Assembly (NCBI GenBank): GCA_004292755.1
Contig: RDXE01000050.1
Coordinates: 1 to 47,555, forward strand
Reading direction: 5' to 3'
DNA length: 47,555 nt
Origin: Alphaproteobacteria bacterium
GTDB taxonomy: Bacteria > Pseudomonadota > Alphaproteobacteria > Elsterales > Elsteraceae
Numbering within the stretch: the stretch's first letter is position 1; each line of letters begins with the position of its first letter. The translations under genes and the position numbers were made by a program. The notes under the pieces were generated by a model. The model was not told where the DNA came from. It did not search any database and saw only the letters and a program-made list of their open reading frames with translations. This document shows positions 8,460 to 17,164 of the stretch, in pieces.

Positions 8460-9227
8460 ATGTCGCGCTATGCTCGCTATCCCAGTTTGGAGGGTCGGGT
8501 GGTGTTTATCTCCGGTGGTGCGAGCGGCATCGGAGCCTGCTTGGTGGAAGAGTTCTGCGCCCAAGGGGCGGCTGTTGCCTTTGTCGACATTGATGCAGCC
8601 GCTGGCGACGCGCTGGCCCAACGCCTCGCCCAGGAGGGCAAGCGGCGGCCGCTGCCCTTGGTGGTTGATGTGCGCGATATCCCGGCCTATCAGGCCAAGA
8701 TCGCCGAGGCGGCCGCTGCCCTGGGTCCGATCGCTGTGCTGATCAACAACGCCGCGCGCGATGACCGCCACAAGGTGGATGACGTGACAGCCGACTATTG
8801 GGACGACTGTCTTGCCGTCAACCTCCGCCACCACCTGTTTGCAGCCCAGGCCGTGCTGCCCGGCATGCGCCAGGCGGGATGGGGATCCATCCAGAATCTC
8901 GGCTCCGTCTCCTGGATGCGCGGGCGGGACGGCATGATTGGCTATGTTACCTCCAAGGCCGCGATCCACGGGCTAACCCGCGCGCTGGCCCGCGAGGTTG
9001 GGCCAGACAATATCCGCGTCAACTCCGTCGTGCCGGGCGGCATTGTGACCGAGCGTCAGAACCGCCTGTGGCGTACAGCCGAATTGGACAAGTCACTGCT
9101 GGACGCCCAATGCCTGAAGCGCCGTCTGGTGCCCGAAGATGTGGCCCGCATGGTGCTCTGGCTGGCGGCCGACGACAGCGACGGCTGCACCGGCCAAGCC
9201 TTCCTGGTTGATGGCGGGATTGTGTAA
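8460..9227 (+). CDS. SDR-family aldose 1-dehydrogenase, XylB-like
   Basis: This is a 255-residue classical short-chain dehydrogenase. The NAD-binding GGASGIGA lies near residues 20-27, INNAARDD at about 95, a Ser in SVSW, and the catalytic YVTSK. It matches, from memory, the Caulobacter D-xylose 1-dehydrogenase pattern in several places: PSLEGRVV at the start, RDDRHKVDDVTADYWDD, NLRHHLF and AQCLKRRLVPEDVA. It probably oxidises an aldopentose or aldohexose to its lactone in the cytoplasm. The ATG at 8460 is chosen because GGAGG (8448-8452) sits 7 nt upstream. An earlier in-frame ATG at 8427 has no SD. Divergent from aldose epimerase; a lactonase lies at the window's left edge. Confidence 0.88.
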   Translation: MSRYARYPSLEGRVVFISGGASGIGACLVEEFCAQGAAVAFVDIDAAAGDALAQRLAQEGKRRPLPLVVDVRDIPAYQAKIAEAAAALGPIAVLINNAARDDRHKVDDVTADYWDDCLAVNLRHHLFAAQAVLPGMRQAGWGSIQNLGSVSWMRGRDGMIGYVTSKAAIHGLTRALAREVGPDNIRVNSVVPGGIVTERQNRLWRTAELDKSLLDAQCLKRRLVPEDVARMVLWLAADDSDGCTGQAFLVDGGIV

Positions 9228-9249
9228 GGGGTGCCAGACCCCGCCAGAC

Positions 9250-12200
9250 CTATCTCAGCCAGGGTTTCACCACCCGCGGCGGGAAGGCGAGGTCATAGCC
9301 CGGCGCGATCAAGGTTAGGTTTGGGTTGTAGAAGGGGTCGTTCGCCAACTCCGCCTGCCAGCGGGTGCGCATAACCTCAATCTCGCGCTGGAACCGAGCC
9401 AGCTTTTTGCCCGACAAGTCCGACCCGCGGCTGGCACTTTCCAGATGATACAGCACGGCGTGCTGAGCCTGAACGATGCGATACCCGGCTTTGCGGATCT
9501 TCAAGCAGAAATCGACGTCGTTGAACGCCACTTTCAAACCCTCGGCGTCCAATCCGCCGACGGCGTCGAACACCTCGCGCCGGGTCAACAGACAGGCCGC
9601 CGTGACACAGGACAAGTCCTGCGGCAGCACAGCCCGCTTGAACCAGCCGCCCTCATGCTGGGCGATGCGCAGGAAGGCATGCCCGGCCACTCCGCCCAGT
9701 CCCACCACAACGCCGGCGTGCTGTACCCGACCGTCGGCATACAGCAGCTTTGCCCCCACAGCACCGATGGCGGGCTGCAGCGCATAGCTGACCATTTCCT
9801 TCAGCCAATCCGGTCCGATCACTTTGATGTCGTTGTTCAGCAACAACAGCAAGTCACCTTTGGCCTCCGCCACACCAGCATTATTGATGGCGGAGAAGTT
9901 GAATTCACCTGGAAACTTGATCACCCGCACCCGCGGATCGGCTTTCACCTCAGCAAACCAAGCCAGAGTGTCTGGCTCAATGCTGTCATTGTCCATAATG
10001 ATGATGTCGAGGGCGGGATAGTCGGTTCCGGTCAGCAACCCCTCCACACAGCCGCGCACCAACTCCAACCGGTCGCGGGTTGGAATGATCACGGAGACGC
10101 AGGGCAACTCCTCCGGCAGCGGCCAGCGGATCCGCGGAAACTCCAGGCCTGCTTGCTCATCGACCCGCGCGGCTGAGCCCAGTGCCACCAAGTGATCCTG
10201 GATCGCACGGCGCGCAGCAGCGTAAGACCGCTCGCGCTGCACCGTAGAAAACGTCCCAGCGTTGGGATGGATACGCCAGTGATACAGAATATAGGGAAGA
10301 TGGCGAATGCGCTGTGCCAATACCTGACGCGCAACACGCAAGACCAAATCGTGATCTTGGCTGCCCTCATAGCCTTCCCGGAACCCACCAACGGCCTTCA
10401 AAACCGCAGTTCGATACACGCCTAAGTGGTTGACCATATTCTGGGTCAAGATCAACTCAGGGTTCCAGTCAGACTTGAAATGCGGATCAAACCGCTGGCC
10501 GTCTGGGCCGATCTTGTCTTCATCGCTGTACAGGACATCCACTGCGGGATCGCGCGCGATGGATTGCGCCACCATGTACAAGGCGTGACGTGGCAGCACG
10601 TCATCATGATCAACCAGGGCGACCCATTCGCTGGTCACGAGGTCAAGTGCACTGTTGGAGGCGGCACAGATGTGTCCATTGGTCTCGCGCATCACCAGCT
10701 TGATACGCGGCTCACCCGACGCTGCCTTGCGCAATACGGCGTGGACAGCAGGATCGGTCGAGCAGTCATCCGCGATGCACAACTCCCAATGCGGATAGAG
10801 TTGGTCTTGGATGGACGCAATGCAGGCGATTAAATCGGCCGGGCGCGGATTGTAGACGGGCATCACAATCGACAGCACGGGGCGGGTTGGCAGTGCTGCG
10901 ATGTCGGCCATAATCCGCACGATATCATCGTCACTCAAGCTGTCGTACCGGCGAATCCACTCCTGGTAGGTTTCACCCAAAGTCACGGCTTGCGGACGGA
11001 GAACCTGCAAGAAGCGGTCGACGGTGCGTTTGGTGCCGTGGGTGCGCCAATAGCGCAGGGCACCCTTCCAGGCGCCTGGATTGCGCACCTCCCGCATCAG
11101 CTTTTCGGCTTTGTTGGCTGGAACCGGCGTGTATTGAATGGCGTTCAAGGTGAATTCTGTGGGGCGCACCGATGGGTCCAGGCGAATGGCCTGGATGGTC
11201 TCTGCCCGCGGCAGTTCCACGGCCACCGTGCCATTGATCAAAGAGGGCAGGCGGATTTCATCGTGGGTGCCGCCACAATCCAGATACAGCACGGGGTCCA
11301 GCGGCTCGGTCGCGTCGCTGATGGTGAGGGAAAACCGGATCGTGCCCGACAGCCCCAACAGCGGTGGCGAGGCAAGCTGGAACTGGGGATCGGTACCCGT
11401 CGCTTCCCATCGTCCGTCACTCAACGCTTGCAGTTGCTGCAGCGGCAGGAAAGGGACACCGACTGTTTGGGAGCGGCCGAGGGCGCGGTACAGCAGCCGC
11501 AAGATCCGCCGCAACGGCCCTGCCAACCGCCAGGAGCTAGAGCGATACACGGCATCCAGGCGCTGTGACAGCAACCCAACTCTGAACTCCGCGTCAGAGC
11601 GACCACGCTCCGAGTGGCTGATGTCTTCTTGTGCTTTGGCAAGACTTGCCAGTTGTTTGCTGGAATCCGACCGTAATTCACCAATCACTTGATGCAAATG
11701 GTCCAATTCTCGTATGCGCTGACCGCTCACTTGGGCCAAATCGCGCTGGAAGTTATCCTTCTCGGTACGATCCCGGATCGCTTGCTCAAACACGCCACCG
11801 CGCGCCTGGAAGAATTGCCTTACCTCGTCCCGTTGATCTTGTCCTAGATTGAACAGCCACTGCATGTCGGGGCTTTGATTGGCACCGACCGCCAAGACAC
11901 CCAAACCATTGCAATGGAGAAAGGAGAAATGGGGATAGTAACTGGAGATTTCCTCCCAGAACCTCCAAACACCAAAATCCCGCTCCCGAACATTGATATC
12001 ATGGAATAGGACCACGCTGCGGTCAGACAATGTCTCACGCCATGTCTCGAAATCATGTCGAACCGCCTCATAACTGTGGAAACCATCAATATGCAAAAGA
12101 TCAATCGACTGTGGACTGAAGTGAACACGCGCTTCGTCGAACGTCTGACGCAACAAACGCGAGCGATGCGCATAGAATTTGATGTTGCGCTGCTCAACAT

Positions 12201-12495
12201 CCTGAAACACGGTGTCGTCGTAAAAACCCGCGTGCTCCTCCCCTTTCCACGTATCCACTGCATAGCACTGCGTGTCCAAGCGCAGGGTGTTGGCAGCTTG
12301 GCAGAATGCGAAGTAGGAGACACCAGTATGGGTGCCCAGCTCAACCAAGGAGCGCGGGCGCATCGCCTCCATAATCCAGAATGCGAAAGGTAGGTGCCCA
12401 ACCCAGGCGGAGATATGCAAACACTCAGGAGCGTCAAGAACCAAAGGTCGGCAGAGGCGTGCCCAAGTGTCGCTTTGAGGCAAGGTGCCGATCAC
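9250..12495 (-). CDS. Multidomain methyltransferase / double GT2 glycosyltransferase
   Basis: This large cytoplasmic glycan-assembly protein is about 1081 residues. Residues 30-230 form a class I methyltransferase of the Methyltransf_24/cephalosporin-hydroxylase type (SLVELGTHTGVSYFAFC, then IDLLHIDGFHSY and VVLFHDINV). Residues about 238-320 are a polar coiled coil. The first GT2 domain starts near 540 (VLSIVMPVYNP, ALVDHDDVLP) and the second near 797 (VSVIIPTRDR, LLLLNNDIKV, and a late GGLD...DVDFCLKIRKAGYRI). The GTG start at 12495 is preferred because a strong GGAAGGA lies 7 nt upstream. A longer reading from a TTG at 12528 would overlap the upstream gene. It is probably co-transcribed with the methyltransferase gene 19 bp upstream. 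It likely extends and modifies a surface polysaccharide or glycoprotein glycan. Confidence 0.9.
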   Translation of the reverse strand: MIGTLPQSDTWARLCRPLVLDAPECLHISAWVGHLPFAFWIMEAMRPRSLVELGTHTGVSYFAFCQAANTLRLDTQCYAVDTWKGEEHAGFYDDTVFQDVEQRNIKFYAHRSRLLRQTFDEARVHFSPQSIDLLHIDGFHSYEAVRHDFETWRETLSDRSVVLFHDINVRERDFGVWRFWEEISSYYPHFSFLHCNGLGVLAVGANQSPDMQWLFNLGQDQRDEVRQFFQARGGVFEQAIRDRTEKDNFQRDLAQVSGQRIRELDHLHQVIGELRSDSSKQLASLAKAQEDISHSERGRSDAEFRVGLLSQRLDAVYRSSSWRLAGPLRRILRLLYRALGRSQTVGVPFLPLQQLQALSDGRWEATGTDPQFQLASPPLLGLSGTIRFSLTISDATEPLDPVLYLDCGGTHDEIRLPSLINGTVAVELPRAETIQAIRLDPSVRPTEFTLNAIQYTPVPANKAEKLMREVRNPGAWKGALRYWRTHGTKRTVDRFLQVLRPQAVTLGETYQEWIRRYDSLSDDDIVRIMADIAALPTRPVLSIVMPVYNPRPADLIACIASIQDQLYPHWELCIADDCSTDPAVHAVLRKAASGEPRIKLVMRETNGHICAASNSALDLVTSEWVALVDHDDVLPRHALYMVAQSIARDPAVDVLYSDEDKIGPDGQRFDPHFKSDWNPELILTQNMVNHLGVYRTAVLKAVGGFREGYEGSQDHDLVLRVARQVLAQRIRHLPYILYHWRIHPNAGTFSTVQRERSYAAARRAIQDHLVALGSAARVDEQAGLEFPRIRWPLPEELPCVSVIIPTRDRLELVRGCVEGLLTGTDYPALDIIIMDNDSIEPDTLAWFAEVKADPRVRVIKFPGEFNFSAINNAGVAEAKGDLLLLLNNDIKVIGPDWLKEMVSYALQPAIGAVGAKLLYADGRVQHAGVVVGLGGVAGHAFLRIAQHEGGWFKRAVLPQDLSCVTAACLLTRREVFDAVGGLDAEGLKVAFNDVDFCLKIRKAGYRIVQAQHAVLYHLESASRGSDLSGKKLARFQREIEVMRTRWQAELANDPFYNPNLTLIAPGYDLAFPPRVVKPWLR

Positions 12496-12514
12496 GGTTG
12501 TTCCTTCCTGATGT

Positions 12515-13735
12515 CTAGGATCGACCAAAGAGTTTTGCGAACATTCGGCCCGCCCGCACCCGCAAGGAGGCCACCCACCGGACCTTGCGCAGAATCGCCA
12601 AAGCCTCGTCGCGCGCCGTCGTCACGGTCGTCAGGGCTTGCCGCAACTCCGCCCCCTGCAGACGCAGGGCCTCGATCTCATCCCGGTACTGATCGATGCG
12701 GTGCTGCAAGGCTGCCAGACGGTGAGCAGAGGCGACGCGCTCGTCATGCAGATCGTGGCGGGCGCGATCCAGCGCCTCGAACAGCCGGCTGCGGGCGTCA
12801 GCCGCTGGATCGGCTGGGTTGACGGGCGCAGGCAGTGTCGCCAGCAGCGCGGCTTGCCGCTCCGGCCCCGGTGCCAGATCCGACCGTTCCAACACGACGA
12901 GGAACTCCAGGTCCCCTGGGGCCGTCTCTGCAAAGTCCACCACGCCAAAGCCGACCAGATCGCCTTGGATTAAGGCCGCCAGCGCCGTGATGAAGCTGGA
13001 CGGCGAGAAGACATGGCAGTGGACGTCAACATACTCGCCCGCGTCTGCCAGACGAACCATTGGCCACGCCGTGTCCAGCGGGCCGTGGCTGGGCTCGCCA
13101 GTGACTCCTGCCGCGACGCGCACTGCTCCGGCGCGCCACAGGTTGTTGGCCGCGGCATGAGTCATCAACCCCAACCCATCCAGCACAGCACCGGGCGACG
13201 GTCGCTTGCGCTGTTGGCGGTGGGCGTCCAGCAACTGCCCTGCTGTGGTGAGCGGTCGCTGATAGTCAAAACAATAGCGACCATCAGGGATATACAAGAA
13301 CACCCGCCCACCCGGTCGCAGAATGGCGTGCAACTCCGCCAGCCAGCCAATCACGTCGGGCACATGCTCAATCACATGGCTGGCAACAATGGCATCAAAC
13401 CGCGCCTCGCCCACGATCTCCGACAGTGGGCGGCCATCCAGGACATAGCTGACTGGGACAATGCGCTGGCAATCCACCACAGGATCATCGCGATACTTGT
13501 GCTGCAAGCCTGCGGTATCCAGATGGTCGGCATAGCGCACCGTCGCGCCAACCGCCAGGGGACGGTTCAAGGCACCGATTTCCAGCACGGCGGCCGTCGT
13601 CGTATCCAAGCCCGCCAGCAGCCGGTGACGGCGCCGCAGATGGATCGCATCAGCAGCCGATGTCGCAATCATCCCCGCAGCCACCAGTGACGGCGCCGGT
13701 TCCACCTCGGGACTGGCTGAGGAAGCCTCTGACAT
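12515..13735 (-). CDS. Class I SAM-dependent methyltransferase with C-terminal coiled coil
   Basis: This 406-residue protein has a methyltransferase domain at about residues 40-270: VLEIGALNRPLAVG is the SAM-binding motif I region, followed by FDAIVASHVIEHVPDVIGWL and LRPGGRVFLYIPD. The EIGALNRP form and the later VHCHVFSPSSF resemble methyltransferases found in O-antigen and cell-surface glycan clusters. The last about 90 residues are a long charged coiled coil (SAHRLAALQHRIDQYRDEIEALRLQGAELRQAL) ending in a basic tail with RVRAGRMFAKLFGRS. That may be a membrane or partner anchor. The ATG at 13735 gives a natural N-terminus, although no strong SD is seen and a later Met at about residue 22 is possible. 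It is upstream of the GT2 gene in the same operon. Confidence 0.85.
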   Translation of the reverse strand: MSEASSASPEVEPAPSLVAAGMIATSAADAIHLRRRHRLLAGLDTTTAAVLEIGALNRPLAVGATVRYADHLDTAGLQHKYRDDPVVDCQRIVPVSYVLDGRPLSEIVGEARFDAIVASHVIEHVPDVIGWLAELHAILRPGGRVFLYIPDGRYCFDYQRPLTTAGQLLDAHRQQRKRPSPGAVLDGLGLMTHAAANNLWRAGAVRVAAGVTGEPSHGPLDTAWPMVRLADAGEYVDVHCHVFSPSSFITALAALIQGDLVGFGVVDFAETAPGDLEFLVVLERSDLAPGPERQAALLATLPAPVNPADPAADARSRLFEALDRARHDLHDERVASAHRLAALQHRIDQYRDEIEALRLQGAELRQALTTVTTARDEALAILRKVRWVASLRVRAGRMFAKLFGRS

Positions 13736-13994
13736 TGACGCGATGCCCGCTGGCCTGAAACTGCGGGGGCGATTAGTGCCACTGTGATTGGGAGGATACA
13801 AGCGTTCGTTTCCGGACCGAATTGGCCGGAGGGGCCAGCTGCACCACGGCCTGCGGGGCGACCAAACCACCCCTTCCGGGACAGGCTGGCGCCTTCCCCA
13901 ACCGACGGGTCACTCGGTCTTGGCTTGCAGTAGCGTATCTTTCTGTGACATACGTAGATATACCCCGTTTGGGCTCACCGCGCGCACGAGATTG

Positions 13995-14663
13995 ATGATG
14001 ACCTCCGGCCCTGCCTCCCTTCCAGTGTCGACCACGTTGCGTGGCGGGCCGGGCAATGACCTGCTGATCGGCGGGCCAGGGCAGGATTTGGCGGTTTTCA
14101 CTGGTCCAGCCACGGAGTATCGCATCACGGTCGTCGGTCGGTTTGCGCGGGTGGATCATCAGGTCGCGACCGGCCAGATGGTTGGGGCACCACAGCCTGA
14201 CGGGCGGGATACGCTGGTCGATGTGGAATTGCTGCAGTTCAGCAATGGCACGGTGACGATCGGCTCCCCAGCGGTTCCCAGCTTCGTCGGTGGGTTTGAC
14301 GCCCGCTTTTATCTGGTCGTGAACGCCGATGTCGCGCGTGCTGTTGGCACCGCCGATCCCACGGCCTTTGCCCTGGCACACTGGACAACCGCTGGCTGGC
14401 GGGAAGGGCGCGATCCCAACGCGTTTTTCGATACCGACTGGTATCTGGCGAACAATCCCGACGTCGCCCGCGCGGGCATCAATCCACTCGATCACTATAT
14501 GGGCGGTGGATGGCGGGAAAACCGCGACCCCTCACCCAATTTCGACACCTCAGCCTATCTCGCCAGACACAGCGATGTGCGTTTGGCAGGCCTTAACCCG
14601 CTGGAACATTTCCTGGGCTCTGGGTTCTTTGAAGATCGGATTTTTTTCCCCGCCGGAGCCTGA
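13995..14663 (+). CDS. Small RTX-like protein with repeated WREGRDP/NPDV modules
   Basis: This protein is about 222 residues. Near residues 14-27 it has a single RTX-type nonapeptide stretch (GGPGNDLLIGGPGQD), which in RTX proteins binds calcium. The C-terminal half carries three related units of about 40 residues: FYLVVNADVARA, then WYLANNPDVARAGINPLDHY, then AYLARHSDVRLAGLNPLEHF, each followed by a GWRE-type segment. Such modules occur at the ends of secreted or surface proteins and some glycan enzymes in alphaproteobacteria. Their function is not known to me. No N-terminal signal peptide is visible, so type I secretion is possible by RTX analogy only. It starts at tandem ATGs (13995 and 13998) with a weak SD and lies beside the glycosyltransferase genes. 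Confidence 0.7.
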   Translation: MMTSGPASLPVSTTLRGGPGNDLLIGGPGQDLAVFTGPATEYRITVVGRFARVDHQVATGQMVGAPQPDGRDTLVDVELLQFSNGTVTIGSPAVPSFVGGFDARFYLVVNADVARAVGTADPTAFALAHWTTAGWREGRDPNAFFDTDWYLANNPDVARAGINPLDHYMGGGWRENRDPSPNFDTSAYLARHSDVRLAGLNPLEHFLGSGFFEDRIFFPAGA

Positions 14664-14691
14664 GCCGCGGGTCACTCGCCAGCCCAGGCCG

Positions 14692-15555
14692 CTAGTCCGG
14701 GAACACCACGGTGCGGCTGCCGTTCAGGAACACCCTGTCGTCTAGATGATACCGAATGGCGCGCGCCAGGACGCGGCGTTCGATGTCCCTGCCCTTGCGC
14801 ACCAAATCCTCCGGTAGGTCACGATGGCTGATGCGCTCCACATCCTGTTCGATGATCGGGCCTTCATCCAGGTCTGAGGTGACATAGTGCGCCGTGGCAC
14901 CGATCAGCTTCACACCGCGCGCATGGGCTTGATGGTAGGGTTTGGCGCCCTTGAATCCCGGCAAGAAGGAATGGTGGATGTTGATGCACCGACCGCCCAA
15001 ATGCCGCGCCAAGTCATCCGACAGCACCTGCATGTAGCGGGCCAGCACCACCAACTCGGCACCGGTATCGGCAATCAGCGCCTTCAGCGCAGCTTCCTGG
15101 CGCATCTTGGTGCCCGCGGTGACGGGCAGATGGTGGAACGGCACGCCAGACAAATCCAGATGCGCATAGGTGTCGGCCGGATGGTTCGCCACGATGCCAA
15201 CCAGATCCATCGGCAACTCGCCGGTGCGCCAGCGGTACAGCAGATCGACCAAGCAGTGATCGAACTTGGAGACCAGCACCAACACCCGCCGACGCTGCCC
15301 TCGCGGACGAATGGTCATGGTCATGCCGAACCGTTCCACCTCTGGCACCAAGGCGAGGCGGGCAGCGGCTCCGCCATCATCCGGACCAACAGCCGCAAAG
15401 ATGATGCGCAGGAAGAAACAATTGGTCTCCTCATCGCTGAACTGCTGGGAGTCGAGGATGTTATAGCCAGCCTCGAACAACCGGCTGCCGATCGCCCCAA
15501 CAATACCAGGGCGATCCTCACACGAGAGCGACATGACGTAGGCGGACTTGGTCAT
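14692..15555 (-). CDS. purU: Formyltetrahydrofolate deformylase
   Basis: This 287-residue enzyme hydrolyses 10-formyl-tetrahydrofolate to formate and tetrahydrofolate, supplying formate for purine synthesis and balancing one-carbon pools. An N-terminal ACT domain ([28 protein letters not shown], residues 12-39) is followed by a formyltransferase-fold domain. The catalytic triad region is visible as [10 protein letters not shown] (Asn192, His194) and SDLDEGPI (Asp230). The ATG at 15555 fits the family N-terminus. The SD is a modest AGGGG about 8 nt upstream. A longer open frame upstream runs into intergenic sequence and is not supported. It is divergent from the DUF1289 gene. Confidence 0.96.
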   Translation of the reverse strand: MTKSAYVMSLSCEDRPGIVGAIGSRLFEAGYNILDSQQFSDEETNCFFLRIIFAAVGPDDGGAAARLALVPEVERFGMTMTIRPRGQRRRVLVLVSKFDHCLVDLLYRWRTGELPMDLVGIVANHPADTYAHLDLSGVPFHHLPVTAGTKMRQEAALKALIADTGAELVVLARYMQVLSDDLARHLGGRCINIHHSFLPGFKGAKPYHQAHARGVKLIGATAHYVTSDLDEGPIIEQDVERISHRDLPEDLVRKGRDIERRVLARAIRYHLDDRVFLNGSRTVVFPD

Positions 15556-15680
15556 CCAACACACCCCTTCTCGGTCGAGCCTTACGCCACGCTCCGTCCT
15601 TGCGCAACCGTTGGGCAGCACGAGCGCCAACGCGGATCGGTGGACCTGGGCGCGCCACTCCGCTAGCGTCCGCGCACACA

Positions 15681-15899
15681 ATGGAAGCCGTCTCCCCGAT
15701 GATCGAGCCTAGTCCTTGCGTTCGCGTGTGTGTGATCGACCCGACAACCGGCTGGTGCACTGGGTGTGGCCGCACCGGTCAGGAGATTGGTGACTGGCTC
15801 GCCATGACGGGGGATCAGCGACGGGCGCTGAAGGCGGCCCTGCCCGGTCGGCTGGCAACGCTGACCGACCGTCGCCCAAAGCGTGGGGCAGCCGAGTAG
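15681..15899 (+). CDS. DUF1289 domain-containing small cysteine protein
   Basis: This 72-residue protein has the four-Cys DUF1289 signature: [22 protein letters not shown] followed by [17 protein letters not shown]. The four cysteines could bind a metal such as zinc or an iron-sulfur centre, but the family's function is not established to my knowledge. Two Met codons are possible (15681, 15699) and both lack a strong SD; the longer form is given. It is followed after 5 bp by the double-GNAT gene and is probably co-transcribed with it. Confidence 0.8.
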   Translation: MEAVSPMIEPSPCVRVCVIDPTTGWCTGCGRTGQEIGDWLAMTGDQRRALKAALPGRLATLTDRRPKRGAAE

Positions 15900-15904
15900 C
15901 GGGG

Positions 15905-17149
15905 ATGGCCCAACTCCTTCCTGTTCTGGTGCGTGCAGCCCGGATTGACGACATCGACGCGATGGCTGAGGTGTGGCACGCGGGCTGGCATACCGCCCAT
16001 GGGTCCATCGCCCCACCGGCGCTGGTGGCCCTGCGCACGCGCGCTGCGTTTGCCGAGCGGCTGCTGTTGCTCTGGATGGATGCCTGGGTGGCCGAGCAGG
16101 CAGGCCGCATCCTGGGCTTGGTCATCCTGGAGGGCGATGAAGTCGCCCACTTGTTTCTCGACCCCGCGGCCCGTGGTCGTGGTCTCGGCGCGCGTCTGTT
16201 GGCGCAGGGGGAGCTGGTGCTGGCACGGCGCGGCCACACCACTGCGCGGTTGCTGTGCGCGCGCGACAACCATAGCGCAGCGCGCTTCTATGCGCGCCAG
16301 GGGTGGCAGGAAGGGCCAGCCGACACCCAGTTGCTCGACCTCGGGGGGGCCAGCGTCACCCTGCCCATGCGTCCGTTCACCAAGGCGCTGGTACCCGATG
16401 ATCCGCATCGTCTGGTGCACGCGCTTGAGGTGCAGGCACTGGGGGCTTGGCCCGCCTTGGCGACGGCGTGGGATGGCAGTTGGGTGGTGCGCATGGCCCG
16501 CGGCGTAACCCGCCGGGCGAATTCAGCTACACCCCTCTCGGCCGATGCCAATGACGAGCCCGCGCGGATTGATCGCGTGGTTGCACGCTATCGCCAGCAC
16601 GGCTTGCCGCCGGTGATCCGCCTCACGCCCCTGGCACCGCCTGGCTTGGATGAGCACTTGAGCCTGCGAGGTTGGCAGCGCGAGGGAGATGCGCACGTGA
16701 TGGTGCGCCGCCTGCTTGACCCCACGGAAGGGTCAATGGAGGGGATCAGCATCAGCCCAACACCAGACCCGGCTTGGCTGGAGGCTGCTGTGGTCACCGG
16801 CGCTTTGGTCCCGGAGCGAGTGGAGACCACGCACGCCATGCTAAGCCAGCTGGTCCCACAGGCAGGCTTCCTTCGCCTTACCGTCGAGGATCGACCGGCG
16901 GCCGTAGCCATGGCGGTGGTGCAGGGATACAGCGTCGGATTGTTGGAGGTTGCCAGCGACCCGCTGCGCCGACGCTGCGGCTTTGGTCAGCGCATTGTTG
17001 CAGCCGCATTGGCCTTTGGCGCAGCGGCTGGCGCCACCGCAGCATGGTTGCAGGTCGTCTCAAGCAACCTGCCTGCGATCACCCTGTATCAGCGCATGGG
17101 CTTCCGCAGCCTCTATGCCTATCACTATCGCATCGGCCCGCTGGCATAG
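15905..17149 (+). CDS. Tandem GNAT N-acetyltransferase
   Basis: This 414-residue protein has two GNAT folds. The N-terminal unit (residues about 5-155) has the acetyl-CoA loop DPAARGRGLGARLLAQGE and the closing helix NHSAARFYARQGWQ. The C-terminal unit (about 270-410) has DPLRRRCGFGQRIVAAAL and LPAITLYQRMGFRSLYAYHYR. In the middle, a degenerate segment links them. Both acetyl-CoA motifs look intact. The acceptor substrate cannot be predicted and could be a small amine or a protein N-terminus. It sits 5 bp after the DUF1289 stop and converges with the histidine kinase gene, 15 bp between stops. Confidence 0.88.
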   Translation: MAQLLPVLVRAARIDDIDAMAEVWHAGWHTAHGSIAPPALVALRTRAAFAERLLLLWMDAWVAEQAGRILGLVILEGDEVAHLFLDPAARGRGLGARLLAQGELVLARRGHTTARLLCARDNHSAARFYARQGWQEGPADTQLLDLGGASVTLPMRPFTKALVPDDPHRLVHALEVQALGAWPALATAWDGSWVVRMARGVTRRANSATPLSADANDEPARIDRVVARYRQHGLPPVIRLTPLAPPGLDEHLSLRGWQREGDAHVMVRRLLDPTEGSMEGISISPTPDPAWLEAAVVTGALVPERVETTHAMLSQLVPQAGFLRLTVEDRPAAVAMAVVQGYSVGLLEVASDPLRRRCGFGQRIVAAALAFGAAAGATAAWLQVVSSNLPAITLYQRMGFRSLYAYHYRIGPLA

Positions 17150-17164
17150 CCGCCCCAGCCGCGA

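Noticed and set aside
6772-8742. 656-codon plus-strand open frame across the EamA and epimerase genes
   Set aside because: It spans two real minus-strand genes and the start of a third gene, and has no recognisable domain.
13736-13994. Upstream extensions of the methyltransferase and the RTX-like protein into the shared interval
   Set aside because: Both extensions are low-quality protein and mutually exclusive; the interval has an AT-rich island near 13920-13970 that looks more like control DNA, but no defined promoter could be fixed.
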